DNA of 64,000 nt from Mytilus californianus (GCF_021869535.1 NW_026262690.1:13317501-13381500), one strand, 5' to 3'. Shown: positions 1 through 11,518, numbered from the stretch's first letter. The notes: generated from the letters alone by a model not told the origin. Numbers and translations are program-made.

Positions 1-85
1 TTTAATTGAAAATTGTTGTTTAATATATGTTAGTATAATAGTCCCAGGTTGTACTGGGGTCGAATCCGTATATATATATATATAT

Positions 86-1205
86 ACAAGTCTAAATTGA
101 AAACAACGTTCAAACCTTTGATTGCGTTGGATAAAAACCGCAATTTTTATACGTGTGCATGCAAAACAAATTTCTTGGTAGAGGGGTCTAAATACAGCAC
201 AAACAACATTTTCCAAAAGACCGAGAAAGTGAAAAAGGATATTTTAACAAAACGCATTTGACTAACAGGTCGAACATCAAATGTTCTTAAACCCTGCTAA
301 CTGCCATTGGCGATTGCCAAATAAACGGATCACCGATGTAATAAATGGATCTTAATTATAAATTTAATACTAAACAGAAAACAATAAACTTGCGGAAAAG
401 ATGGTATACTGCAAACAAAAGGTACAAAGGTTTTTGTACACCATATCCGGATTTCGGCAATTAATGTCTCTTCAGTGATGTTAGGAATCGAAACGGTATT
501 TGGAAAGCCATACAATTTACCTCAATTTAGGATAGACTCTTGAATTTTGAGGAGTCAAAATAGGATGAACGGATCATTTAAACCCGAAGGCAAATAAAAT
601 ACAAGCTCAAACGAAAAAATATAAACAAGTCTAAATTGAAAACAACGTTCAAACCTATGATTGCGTTAGATAAAAACCGCAATTTTTATACGTGTGCATG
701 CAAAACAAATTTCTTGTTAGAGGGGTCTGAATACAGCACAAACAACATTTTCCAAAGGAACAAAAAAGTGAAAAAGTATATTTTAACAAAACGCATTTGA
801 CTAACAGGTCGAACAACAAATGTTTTAAACCCTGCTGACTGCCATTGGCGATTGCCAAATAAACGGATCACCGATGTAACAAATGGATCTTAATTATAAA
901 TTTAATACTAAACAGAAAACAATAAACTTGCAGAAAAGATGGTATACCGCAAACAAAAGGTGCAAAGGTTTTTCTACACCATATCCGGATTTCGGCAATT
1001 AATGTCTCTTCAGTGATGTTAGGAATCGAAACGGTATTTGGAAAGCCATACAATTTACCTCAATTTAGGATAGACTCTTGAATTTTGAGGAGTCAAAATA
1101 GGATGAACGGATCATATAAACCCAAAGGCAAATATAATACAAGCCCAAACGAAAAAATATAAACAAGTCTAAATTGAAAACAACGTTCAAACCTATGATT
1201 GCGTT
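86..1205. repeat. Tandem duplication, unit about 539 bp
   Basis: The segment starting ACAAGTCTAAATTGAAAAC at 86 recurs at 625, 1163 and 1714, giving a period of about 539 bp. The first two units are nearly identical over their full length. The third breaks into a (TA)n tract after about 60 bp. The short open frames here repeat from unit to unit and show no protein family, so I regard the block as non-coding. Confidence 0.85.
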
Positions 1206-1219
1206 GGATAAAAACCGCA

Positions 1220-1222
<3 letters not shown>

Positions 1223-1268
<46 letters not shown>
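1223..1268. repeat. (TA)n microsatellite
   Basis: An uninterrupted run of TA dinucleotides replaces most of the third 539-bp unit. It sits where a SINE-like insert begins, and a second short TA tract (about 1690-1710) closes that insert. Confidence 0.9.
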
Positions 1269-1271
<3 letters not shown>

Positions 1272-1700
1272 CGTCTAAACATCAGCCCAACAATGTTAGA
1301 TCTGTAAATTTGCTTTCGCAAATTTTTTGTTCTTCCCTCGCCGGGATTCGAACTCATGCTACTGAGATATCGTGACAACAATGTTAGATCTGTAAATTTG
1401 CTTTCGCAAATTTTTTGTTCTTCCCTCGCCGGGATTCGAACTCATGCTACTGAGATATCGTAACTCATGCTACTGAGATATCGTGTCACGATATCTCAGT
1501 AGCATGAGTTCGAATCCAGGTGAGGGAAGAACAAAAAATTTGCGAAAGCAAATTTACAGATCTAACATTGTTGGGCTGATGTTTAGACGAGTTGTATATA
1601 CAGAATGTACACAGCCATGTATCACCATCACTGCTGGTGATCCGATGGATAAATCTGTTGTAGAGTTGTCACTGGTTCAGACGTACTTAATATATATATA
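1269..1700 (+). mobile_element. tRNA-derived SINE-like element with inverted partial copies
   Basis: The plus-strand copy at about 1484-1690 contains GTTCGAATCC (1508-1517), which fits an RNA polymerase III box B. It is followed by a unique body and a TA-rich tail. Two partial copies of its head lie upstream in the opposite direction (1280-1377 and 1378-1480), so the heads face each other and can pair into a long hairpin around 1455-1515. No clear A box was found. Assignment as a SINE is inference from the B box and the TA tail. Confidence 0.5.
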
Positions 1701-1830
1701 TAAATATATATAAACAAGTCTAAATTGAAAACAACGTTCAAACATATGATTGCGTTGGATAAAAACCGCAATTTTTATAATTTCTTGGTAGAGAGGTCTA
1801 AATACAGCACAAACAACATTTTCCAATAAT
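1701..1830. repeat. Truncated fourth copy of the 539-bp unit
   Basis: After the TA-rich tail of the SINE-like insert, the sequence ACAAGTCTAAATTGAAAAC resumes at 1714. It follows the start of the 539-bp unit for about 100 bp and then decays into (AT)n near 1828. The SINE-like piece therefore lies within the old tandem block. Confidence 0.75.
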
Positions 1831-2084
1831 ATATATATATTATATTTTGGACTGGATTTCTGCCAAGGTGGATAATACATTGGATAGTATTCAAGTCACA
1901 GTCTTCTTCGTGGTCAAAGCAGTCGAACATGCTGGTTCAGTTGTCGGAGTGCAGGGTCCACCAAAGGAATGATTTAAAATATGGACTATAGTCAAGTATC
2001 ATCATTAGAAAGAATAACAAGAGTGCACACGCTGAAATGTCTCGCCTTCTTTACTAACCATTGATATTATGTTGATAGTCCTAA

Positions 2085-3425
2085 ATGAAAGCTTTACTAC
2101 AACTATTACATAAACTTAACATGATCCAAGAAAATGAAGTCAAGGTCATATAAACCAAACGAGAAATACATGTACACCTTACAATCATTCAATACACTAA
2201 ATATAGTTGACCTATTGCTTATAGTTTCTAAGAAACAGACTAAACCAAGAAAACTAAACACTGACCAATGAATCGTGAAAATGAGGTCAAGGTCAGATGA
2301 ACCATGCCAGGCAGACATGAACAGCTTACAATCCTTCCATACAACAAATATAGCTGACCTATTGCTTATAGTTTAATAAGAAAAACAGACTGAAACACAT
2401 AAACTTAACACTGAGCAATGAACCGTGAAAATGAGGTCAAGGTCAAATAAAACCTGCAAGACTGACATGTACATCATAGAATATTTCCATACACCAAATA
2501 TAGTTGACTTATTGCATATAGTATAAGAAAAAAGACCAAAACTCAAAAACTTAACTTTGACCACTGAACCATGAAAATGAGGTCAAAGTCAGATGACACC
2601 TGCCAGTTGGACATGTACACCTTACAATCATTCCATACACCAAATATAGTAGACCTATTGCATAAAGTATAAGAAAAACGGACCAAAACACAAAAACTTA
2701 ACTATAACCACTGAACCATGAAAATGAGGTCAAGTTCAGATGACACCTGCCAGCTAGACATGTACACCTTACAATCATTCCATACACCAAATATAGTTGA
2801 CCTATTGCATACAGTATAAGAAAAACAGACCAAAACACAAAAACTTAACTATAACCACTGAACCATGAAAATGAGGTCAAGGTCAGATGACACCTGCCAG
2901 TTGGACATGTACACCTTACAGTCCTTCCATACACCGAATATACTAGACCTATTGCTTATAGTATCTGAGATATGGACTTGACCACCAAAACTTAACCTTG
3001 TTCACTGATCCATGAAATGAGGTCGAGGTCAAGTGAAAACTGTCTGACAGGCATGAGGACCTTGCAAGGTACGCACATACCAAATATAGTTATCCTATTA
3101 CTTATAATAAGAGAGAATTTAACATTACAAAAAATCTTAACTTTTTTTTCAAGTAGTCACTGAACCATGAAAATGAGGTCAAGGACATTGGACATGTGAC
3201 TGACGGAAACTTCGTAACATGAGGCATCCATATACAAAGTATGAAGCATCCAGGTCTTCCACCTTCTAAAATATAAAGCTTTTAAGAAGTTAGCTAACGC
3301 CGCCGCCGCCGCCGCCGCCGCCGTAGCCGCCGCCGCCGCCGGATCACTATCCCTATGTCGAGCTTTCTGCGACAAAAGTCGCAGGCTCGACAAAAACGGA
3401 GACACAGGGATCGTCGTTACATCAC
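2085..3425 (+). mobile_element. Helitron/Helentron-like non-autonomous element with ~147-bp core repeats
   Basis: About seven tandem units with period 146-150 bp are marked by TGAAAATGAGGTCAAGGTCA near 2275, 2425, 2571, 2717, 2863 and later. They are followed by a (CCG)n tract (about 3300-3340) and a perfect stem at 3357-3391 (GTCGAGC...TGCGAC AAAA GTCGCA...GCTCGAC). Core repeats, then a trinucleotide microsatellite, then a terminal hairpin is the layout known from non-autonomous Helentrons and pearl-type elements of bivalves. The exact 5' end was not found. Open frames inside are repeat artefacts. Confidence 0.6.
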
Positions 3426-4206
3426 TACAATGCAGAGGTTAGCAAGGGTCAGTCATTTTGAACAGCTAGCTGCAAATAATCAGTAATAATTCTCCTTATG
3501 ACCGATACATATGAGCAAGGATCAATGCTTTAGAACCTATTAAAATTCAAGTGATAAAAAGGGGGTGCATCACCTGAGATCTAGTCTTATAATCCAAAAG
3601 GGAAAGATTGCAAAGTTGTGTTGACCGGTCACTTCATATGTTTCATATTTGTTAAAGACTGATGGAAAATTCTGACAATAATTTTTCTCATCATTATTCT
3701 TTTTGGTGTAGTCTAATGTTGTCAGTAAAGTCTTGATTTACACGTATTTATTGATCCCTTTAAATGTCTTTTATGCTAGTAGGGCAACACACAGAAGACC
3801 ATCATTATAAAGCAATGTCCCGCTGCCTATGTGTACAAAATATTTCTTCTACTTCTACCGCTGAGTGAACCAACGTCATCAGGTTGACTATTCTGTCACT
3901 TTTTGGTGTGCGAATGAATAATTTTGAACAAAAATAAAATTGCTTTACATATATTTAACAGTAAGGGTGATAACACAGGTGACTATATAGATTTATTTTT
4001 AAGTCGGGAATCTCTTGAAGGATCTAAGACTACTGACAGATATGTCACTGAGTAGGGTAAGGCATTCCAATCCCTAATGGTTCTTGGGTAGAACGATTCT
4101 TTCCTTGTTGTGGTGGTACACACTGGGATCTGGAACGAGTTATTGCTCATATTTCGTGAGATTATGTCTGGTGGTATATCAATTTATGACAAGTTTGCTG
4201 CGATGT
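3426..4206. other. AT-rich intergenic stretch, nothing recognised
   Basis: I see no coding exon, RNA gene or repeat structure that I can name here. Confidence 0.6.
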
Positions 4207-4209
4207 TTA

Positions 4210-4499
4210 GGGAGCTACCATTTGATATTTATGGGGGGGGGGGGGTGGGCTAGGATGAAAAATTTTGTCCTGCATTTTTTTTTATTTGTAATCTCTGCCC
4301 TACCTTTTTATTTTCCACTCTATTCGGTCCTGCCTTTTTTTTTTTAGTTTATCCTGACTTTTGTTTTACATAAATTGTAATCCTGCCTTTTTTTTGCAAA
4401 GTGTCTCATCCTGCCTTTTTTTTTACACAAAACTCCTGTCCTGCCTATTTTTTTCAAATTTCATCCTAGCCCCCCCATAAAAATCAAATGGTAGCTCCC
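4210..4499. mobile_element. PIF/Harbinger-type MITE with TTA target duplication
   Basis: Terminal inverted repeats begin GGGAGCTACCATTTGAT on the left and end with its complement on the right. They continue through ATTTTTATGGGGGG with one mismatch. Both ends are flanked by TTA (4207-4209 and 4500-4502). A 3-bp TTA duplication with GG-starting termini is characteristic of PIF/Harbinger. The 290-bp interior is T-rich, with repeats of the type TCCTGCCTTTTTTTT, and has no gene. Confidence 0.8.
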
Positions 4500-4742
4500 T
4501 TACTTCCTTATAAAGCATGGTTTGACATGATTTTTTTTCTTCTTTTCTCTAACGATGTTTAATTTAATTGTTATTTATAACATATCGCTTACAGATGATC
4601 TATTTCAGTATCGGTTTGTTACATATCTGGCTGATCTTCTTTGTGCCATATCTAAATGTTACGTTATTAACATGTAATAAATGGCGTATTTGACTGATGA
4701 CAGTGATCGGTGAAAAGGGGGTTTGGTGTACGCAAGACTTAC

Positions 4743-4937
4743 CAAATGAAGATGACCATACAACCAGTGCCTTTTTCCTGGTTCTGGTAAGCCACTAAAT
4801 GTTTTCCGTAAATTGATTTGTCTAAGAATTTCTCGCAGTACAACTATTAAAATGTAAACAACAAACCCAACCAGTAAAGTCGCAGTTACAGATCCAGGAC
4901 TAACACTCATTCGCTCAAAATATTCTGATGAAAACAT
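4743..4937 (-). CDS. Cytochrome P450 (CYP4-like), first coding exon
   Basis: The exon encodes 65 residues: a polar N-terminus, a single hydrophobic membrane anchor (residues about 18-35, including LLVGFVVYILIVVL), a basic stop-transfer stretch, and the proline-rich hinge ending LPEPGKRHWLYGHLHL. This anchor-plus-hinge layout with the HWLYGH motif is typical of microsomal P450 N-termini, especially CYP4-type. The reading frame ends exactly at a consensus donor GTAAGT (phase 0), so translation past 4743 is intronic. Downstream exons with the heme Cys and ExxR motif were not found at 1-4742. They lie outside the window or are absent. A microsomal monooxygenase role is family knowledge. Confidence 0.72.
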
Positions 4938-5330
4938 TCCTTTTTATTTAGTTAACTGAGCAGATCTATATTTTATTTAGTCCTTTGTTAAATATTTGTC
5001 AAATGTAATCAGCTTGAATAAATAAACTAAACACAAGTCTAATGTCAACAATGTCAAAATCTAGAACTACCTGGAATTGATAACATTTTGTTGTTGTCTC
5101 CCTTTGAATAAACGATTTGGTATTTTATTAGAAACAAAATCCGCATCATGGCATCGATAGCACTATTGGCGCTTGGGAAAAGAGTATCAATTTAATTTTT
5201 ATCAAGAATTTAAAAATTTATTCTCAGTGAGTCATTATTCAATTTTTGAAACATTTTGTATATTTGACTTGTTAATCGCGGAAATTTTAAAATTTACGCT
5301 GTTCAGTTCAAATAGTAAAAAAATTCGTAA
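4938..5330. other. 5' flank of the P450 exon
   Basis: This AT-rich stretch would contain the 5' UTR and promoter of the P450 gene on the minus strand. No convincing core promoter element could be singled out. Confidence 0.4.
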
Positions 5331-6210
5331 GGGTTCCGCGGAACCCAGTGTCTCGCCTACTTTTGGTGTTAATCGCAGGCTCAACAAAATTGAGGAAAAA
5401 AATTAATAAAAATATTCCTCTCTATACTATCTTTTGATTGTAAGTAGCTTCTGTCCAAGTTTGGTAAAAATCCAGGATAATTTATGAATCTAATAAATGT
5501 TTTGAATACTTAAACTGCAGAATGTATGTAATGTTGACTGGAAGAAAAACTAAGTCCATTTATAAGTAAAATATGGAAAAAATGGAACAAAATTTTATCA
5601 AAATTTCCTTCTAGATACTAGCTTTTGATCATAAACAAGCTTCTGTCCAAGTGTGGTACAAATCCAGGATAGTTTAAGAAAGTTGTTAAAATTTTAAAAA
5701 CTTTAACCACAGAGTGAATGTAATGTTAACTGGCAGAAAAACTAAGTCCATTTATAAGTAAAATACGGAAAAAACGGAATTTTTTTTTACAAAATTTACT
5801 TCTGGATACTATCTTATGATCATAAACAAGCTTCTTTCCAAGTTTGGTAGAAATCCAGGATAGTTTAAGAAAGTTATTAAAATTTCAAAAACTTTAACCA
5901 CAGAGTGAATGTAATGTTTCCTGGCAGAAAAACTAAGTCCACTTATAAGTAAAATACGGAAAAAATGGAATTTTTTTTTTACAAAATTTACTTTTGAATA
6001 TAATCTTATGATCATAAACAAGCTTCTGTCCAAGTTTGGTAGAAATCCAGGATAGTTTAAGAAAGTTATTAAAATTTCAAAAACTTTAACCACAGAGTGA
6101 ATATTTGTGGACGCCGCCGACGACGACGACGACGACGACGCCGACGGAATGTAGGATCGCTATGTCTCGCTTTTTCGACAAAAGTCGAAGGCTCGACAAA
6201 AATCATTTAA
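5331..6210 (+). mobile_element. Second Helitron-like element, ~191-bp core repeats, same terminal hairpin
   Basis: Four tandem units are marked by AGCTTCTGTCCAAGT-like sequence near 5446, 5638, 5829 and 6019. They are followed by a (GAC)n tract (about 6110-6145) and a stem at about 6164-6200 (TCGCTTTTTCGAC AAAA GTCGAAGGCTCGA-type). The end is very similar to that of the element at 2.1-3.4 kb, while the core repeats are unrelated. The 94-residue open frame inside is a repeat artefact. Confidence 0.6.
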
Positions 6211-6917
6211 GAGTTGTAGAAACACATGTACTTATTCTAGGGGATATATCACCCAAAATATAAATGGGCATACCTGTCAATATAAAGGTCTGGTCAAAAT
6301 ACAGACTGTCAACGGGATTGGTCAAGAAGAATATTTAACCACTTGTCTTAAATGGTCTAATGAAGCAAACCACTACAAGTCGATTTCAATTCTGTCCTTA
6401 GAACTGTTCTGCAAACCTAGATTAATTTGCTGGACTACTATATTTTTTTAATAACTTTGAGAGCAGTCAAAGTTATTTCTACAATAACTGCACCTTTATG
6501 CATTATCCTTTAAATGATTTAAGTGCTGCCCCTCATCTAGAACTGTTCAGTCGCTTTTCCGGACAATTCAATAGTTATTGTTTTTTTTGGGGGGGGGGGG
6601 GGGGTAAATAATTATTATAGCTCCTGAGATAGAGAGAACCTCTGTTTTTATTTCACTCACCAGGTAAAAATCTTAAAGTAGGCAAATCCTTTATTTAAGA
6701 TTCTATGTGATATAATATACTTTTTCAACAATGCAACAAATTTCAATAAATTCAAAATGTTATTCAGCTCTACAAGTTGCTGCTGAACGCATTTTTATAA
6801 AACAAAATTCAAATTTTACATGTTTTTGTAAAAGTTTGCATCGAAAGACTTCGCTCAACAGAATGAAATAACTTGTATCTGAAAGACATTATATATATAT
6901 ATATATAGCTTTACTTC
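6211..6917. other. Intergenic stretch with a G homopolymer
   Basis: No gene is recognised. A run of about 14 G residues lies near 6591-6604, and a short (AT)n tract lies at about 6891-6906. Confidence 0.6.
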
Positions 6918-8300
6918 CTACACAATTCTATTATTTAAGGAATAACAGTACTGTATTTGAAGAGTTGCCACTATCAATTGGAGATTTGACGGTGGCAACG
7001 CTTCAACTACATAACTGTTATTCCTATTATAATACAAAACTCTTAAAATGTTCAAATTAAAACATTTGGAATATTCCGTTAACGTCGACTGCACTAAATT
7101 GTGCAACTGTAGACTCATCAAGTTGGGCGTAAATAACATCTGAGTAAGGTTCTATTGGTTTATTATAGTAATCTCAAATAAACACCCTGTAACATATAAA
7201 ACACACAATAAGATACAATACATACGTTCAAAGAACGATAACTCTAATTATAATCTCCATATTAATAAAATAAAGTATAAATTATCCAAGTAGTTAACTT
7301 CAGTTCGAAATATATCATATTTAATAAAGTATGTTTTACTACAAATCATAAGCATCTATACCAAAGTCTATTTCCAGTAACTGTTCAAAATGCAATTCTA
7401 CAGATATCAATAACACCTTGTGTCAACGATCATTATCTAAAGTAATCAATTCTAATACACTATTCGCGTCTGAGATATTCGTAAACTAAACAATAACACA
7501 TTACAAACACAGACAAGACACACATTAATTAAAACACATAAGTACAAATAGACAACACGTAAATAAATAAACATGTAAACACAGAACACAGCTTACCGTG
7601 TATATAATACAAGGGCTGAGCAGTGCTCCTCTATAAAGTTACTGTATACTCTTATACTTCACATACTGGAATCTGAATATAAATAAATATGACTTCATAA
7701 GTCTTAATGTCAAAACTAGTAAATAACATAGTTAAACTCAATGCAAGACAATATTCTATGCTGAAATCTAATAACAGCCAAATATGAAAAATAATATAAT
7801 AACTGTAATATTCTTTCTGTCTTGCAAATACCAACATAAATAAAAATATGAACTCTTTCATACTCATGGGAATCAAAGTGGACTTTCATACACATTTTCA
7901 TAACACATTCATATCTTTTATACCAAGATAAAAATATAGAAATACAATGCATCAAATACTAATGTAAAGAATATAACTGACCTGAATATAAAGAATAGTT
8001 TCCAGAATAAGAAGAATAAATATCTATAAATCACAATAAAGTGTCAGTGTTCTATATCTCTGTGTAGAATTTGAAAAGAGTGCCTCAATATCAAGGGAGT
8101 TCACAGAGTAACCAATCAGAATAAAGAAATAGAAAACCCAGGATGTAAATACCCAAGTGAATAGAAAATCAAAGTACTGTCATACTATATACTCTGTCAG
8201 AGTCAGTCAACAAGTCAATGCATGAACAAATATATACAAATACTATTTATTAACATAAATGATAAAATCAAGCTGTACTACAAACTCCCCTGCATTGGGA
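6918..8300 (-). mobile_element. Putative LTR-like region of a retrotransposon
   Basis: On the minus strand a purine run with GGGGAG precedes TTTGTAGTACAGC near 8285, as a polypurine tract precedes an LTR. The AT-rich sequence that follows leads to an AATAAA-containing stretch near 7165, as in an R/U5 region. It sits directly downstream of the pol-type tail at 8471-9041. Only one LTR-like block is present, so the ends cannot be confirmed. Open frames in it look spurious. Confidence 0.35.
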
Positions 8301-8470
8301 AATGACGTCCCCGTCATTGCAGTCAAGTTTTAACATAATACAATATATAATACACATGTGAAGTTCTGACTCTCAGTACTTCTTACTAACAATTCATGAA
8401 ATTAACTATCAAACATATAAAAGATAAAACACATATCTCAATCACTTAATGGAATAATCTCACTGAATAT

Positions 8471-9041
8471 CTAAGATGATTTCAAAATAATGTCTATTAA
8501 AGCTTTCCCAGCTTCTTTTTCTAATCCAGATAGAGTTCCATCCTTAATTGCAGAAGCCATAAATTCTGCTTTTGCTTTCCAATCACAAACCACTGCACTT
8601 TTTACAACAAAATCTCCAGACCTTAGCCACTTTGGTTCTCTCCTAGCACGACGCGACCTTCTAGGTGGAGGTATCGGAGTAAGAACCAAATCATCTAATG
8701 TATCACTATCATTATCAGATTGAACGGTTTCATCTGCGTTCAATAATTCATGACTAGATTCATCAATTCCAGAAGCGCTTCCTAATTCAGAATCATCTCT
8801 GATTTCCTGAATATCAGATTGAATCCCCAACTGATTCTGTTGTATCCTGTTCAATTTCCACTTCCTGTAATGCAACAGTATCCTCAGTACTTGTTGGAGC
8901 ACTATCTGTTGTCATAACAGGTACAAAATAATATTCATCCTCTGGTGAAGATTCACTAGCTAAGTCTGAAGTGTCTGTAACTATAACTGATTTCGGTTTC
9001 GGTGGTGATTTCATCGGTTTTAATCTAGGTTTCGGTTTCAA
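8471..9041 (-). pseudogene. C-terminal tail of an LTR-retrotransposon (Gypsy-like) polyprotein
   Basis: Two overlapping minus-strand frames (9041-8814 and 8902-8471) together look like one coding stretch broken by a frameshift near 8850. The product is acidic and serine-rich, then has a basic block PRRSRRARREPKWLRSGDFV, and ends about 50 residues later. Such an RRSRR...P.WLRSGDFV tail is what I recall at the end of pol proteins of bivalve Gypsy-type elements, after integrase. No protease, reverse transcriptase or integrase core is visible upstream, so this is a 5'-truncated remnant. Confidence 0.5.
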
Positions 9042-9154
9042 TGGCTACGACTGTCAACCGGGGAATTGATGGAATATGTCATTCAACCAAAATTGGGGTT
9101 ACATGCCTAATTGCATTATGGACGACATAAATATGCGCGAATTTGAATATGACA

Positions 9155-9295
9155 AGCATTACGTTTGCGTGAAGAAATGACATTACGTTTGCGCGAAGAA
9201 ATGGCATTACGTTTGCGTGAAGAAATGGCATTACGTTTGCGTGAAGAAATGACATTACGTTTGCGTGAAGAAATGGCATTACGTTTGCTCGAATT
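9155..9295. repeat. 24-bp minisatellite, about six copies
   Basis: The unit CATTACGTTTGCGTGAAGAAATGG repeats with few changes. Because 24 is divisible by three, it yields open frames with an 8-residue repeat on the minus strand, which explains the short open frames here. Confidence 0.9.
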
Positions 9296-9299
9296 TACC

Positions 9300-10280
9300 C
9301 GTAGTTTAATCCCGAGAATAACCTGAATTTTACATATTTTTTTAGAAAAATGAGTTATTTCGTTGGTTGTTGTCTTTAATATTTGTTTTTCGTTTATTGT
9401 TTTGAACATAAATTGGCAATCATACTACATCTTCTTATTTCTTATATTAATAAATATATATTAGAGAAGTCTTTATAATTATGTGGGTGGACAGTAGGTG
9501 AATACAGGTCAATCATTACCATGTATATGTAAGATTGCCAATAAAAAAGTTGAAATTAATTTTTTTTGGGGTTTTTTTTTAGGTTAAAAATAAATTTGTT
9601 TAGTTTTGAAATCATAATTTTTGTTTATAAATAGTCATTGATTTCTTTTTAATATTTTTTTTAATTGATCCGAGCAAACGTAGTGACTTTTCAACAGGTA
9701 AAATTCGCGCAAACGTAACGGGATAACAGAAGTATGGATTATGACAAAGTCACAAAGTCACAAAGTCAGACGTTCCAGGTCTTGTCATTTTTATGATATA
9801 ATATTCAAGTCAGAGGGAATAATAGTTCAAATAATGCAAATAAAATGTGAATGCCTATTTGTTTCAGCATTTTTAACTACACTAGTATAGATAGATCCAT
9901 TTAATCTGTGATGTTTAAATATGATATGTTATTATTGGATGATTATTCCACACTTAAGACATTGTCAAAGAAGAAAGACGTTATCAAAAGAAAGACATTG
10001 TCAAAGAAAAAGACGACAAGACACTGACAGGTCAATAAAACAATTCATAGATGTGACCCATCACATTAAAATCAAGCGCATTCAGTGATTCAATAAATGA
10101 AGTATATCTATGACAAAGATATTTTGTAATGGTCAAACTATATCAAGCCATACTGTCCTCATCAGACGCAAATATTTAGTTGTTATTTCACCTAAAGAGG
10201 GGCATGCGTGCAAACATGCTTAAAGATGATTCTAGTTAGACTATATCGTCTTTGTGATCGTTCGGTTAAATATGAGTTAA
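9300..10280. other. AT-rich intergenic stretch
   Basis: No gene is recognised. Two sequences resembling the 24-bp unit core (GCAAACGTA) occur near 9674 and 9710. Confidence 0.5.
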
Positions 10281-10819
10281 TCGAATTGAGAATGGAAATG
10301 GGGAATGTGCCATAGAGACAACAACCCCACAAAAGAGCAGGAAACAGCCCGAGGCTGATGTCTGGATAGACAATTAACTTTTTGAAAAACTATCCTTTCC
10401 TTTTTATTTTGTTTTGAATTATCAATATGAATAAATGACACCACTCAGGATTAAGATTGATAAATTTCTTTTCTTCAGCATATTGTCCACCTACGAACCT
10501 GTCAGAAGGTGTTGCAAGGGTTTTTTAACGCACAGAGATCGTGACACTCAACGTACGCGGATTATCGGCTTTAACGTTCCCATTCCTAAAAAATATACAA
10601 AAAAAAGATGCGGAAGATAAGAAGGGGACATTCACAACTCACAACTCACAACACAATGAAAATGACAATAACATAGCAAAAAGCGAAAGACGACAAAAAG
10701 ACAAACAAGTTCATAAAACAAAACATACATAGAAACATAAAGACTGAGCAACACGAACCCCACCAAAAACCGAATGTTCGGGTGCTCCGGAAGTGTAAGC
10801 AGATCCTGCTCTACATGTT
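10281..10819 (+). repeat. Bivalve interspersed repeat, left half of the Polinton target
   Basis: The stretch contains phrases such as GGGGAATGTGCCATAGAGAC and GTAAGCAGATCCTGCTCTAC that I recall as abundant in mussel genomes. It is cut at CATGTT (10814-10819). Its continuation GCACCCGTAACGTTGCT appears at 22278 beyond the Polinton, so the two halves formed one repeat before insertion. Confidence 0.7.
10814..10819. repeat. Target-site duplication, left (CATGTT)
   Basis: This hexamer directly precedes the left terminus AGTAGTAGAG. It is identical to 22272-22277 just outside the right terminus. Confidence 0.9.
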
Positions 10820-11157
10820 AGTAGTAGAGAATTGAGAGTTCTGCCCCACCTTGCAGAAATTCAGATCAAAAGGTGATTTTTTACAAAAACACAGTGTAAC
10901 ACACTACAACAAAAATGAACCTATAACGTTGATTTGATGATATTCCTAATAAGAGTAAGAGATTGAAAGTGAAAGTAGATTAAATGAAAGTAGGAAAGTG
11001 AGAGATTGAAAGTAAAAGTTGTAAAAGTGAAAGTAGTAAAATGGAATAGGAGTAAGAGGTAGTTTTATTTTAAACCCTAAACCCCTAACCCTAGTGAGAG
11101 TTCTGCCCACACAAGTTTTCAGGTCAAAGTTAAAAATAAAAAAAAAACATAGTATGA
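10820..11157 (+). repeat. Left terminal inverted repeat
   Basis: This region matches the right end in inverse orientation over its length, with small indels. It contains purine-rich GAAAGTGAAAGTAG-like repeats. Near 11074-11095 is a telomere-like stretch AAACCCTAAACCCCTAACCC. GAGAGTTCTGCCC occurs twice (about 10832 and 11096), showing that the repeat itself has an internally duplicated end. Confidence 0.85.
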
Positions 11158-11181
11158 AGACAGTGTGTTTGGTTAATAACC

Positions 11182-11470
11182 ATGGCTTGCATACGATTTC
11201 GTAAGTGTTGAAGATTTTGACACCCGTTTCCTAAGCTATTACAACACCCACGTACAAGTACCAATCGAAGAAACCTTGGAATACAAGGTAAACATGGCAA
11301 TTAGCACCAACGAAGCATTATTTCTCGAGATTTAACAACTAGAAGAAGAGGTGATCGGTGATTGGGACAGTGACGTCGACAGTGGAAGTACCGATAGCGA
11401 GTTTTAATTGTTGGATTTGGACAGTGACGTCGACAGTGGCTTTTACAGTGATAGCGACGATGAAAATTGA
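11182..11470 (+). pseudogene. Small acidic accessory protein of the Polinton, broken
   Basis: An ATG at 11182 is followed after nine codons by a stop. A shifted frame from about 11198 then reads VEDFDTRFLSYYNTHVQVP, followed by an acidic tail with DSDVDSG, a TAA at 11405, and a second in-frame DSDVDSG before the TGA at 11468. Proteins with a short RFLxYYNxHVxVPIEETLEY-like core are, as I recall, found in related elements of invertebrates, but I know no function. It is one of only two genes on the plus strand, directly inside the left TIR, and lacks the TAAATAAATG start motif. Confidence 0.45.
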
Positions 11471-11518
11471 AAAAAAAAACACCATAAAGACGTGTGTATG
11501 TTAAGTATTAAGAATACG

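Noticed and set aside
3157..3405. 82-codon frame with a poly-alanine run
   Set aside because: The alanines come from a (CCG)n microsatellite at the end of a Helitron-like element.
11074..11098. Interstitial telomere from a chromosome fusion
   Set aside because: The CCCTAA cluster is very short, imperfect and present in both TIRs of one element, so it belongs to the element.
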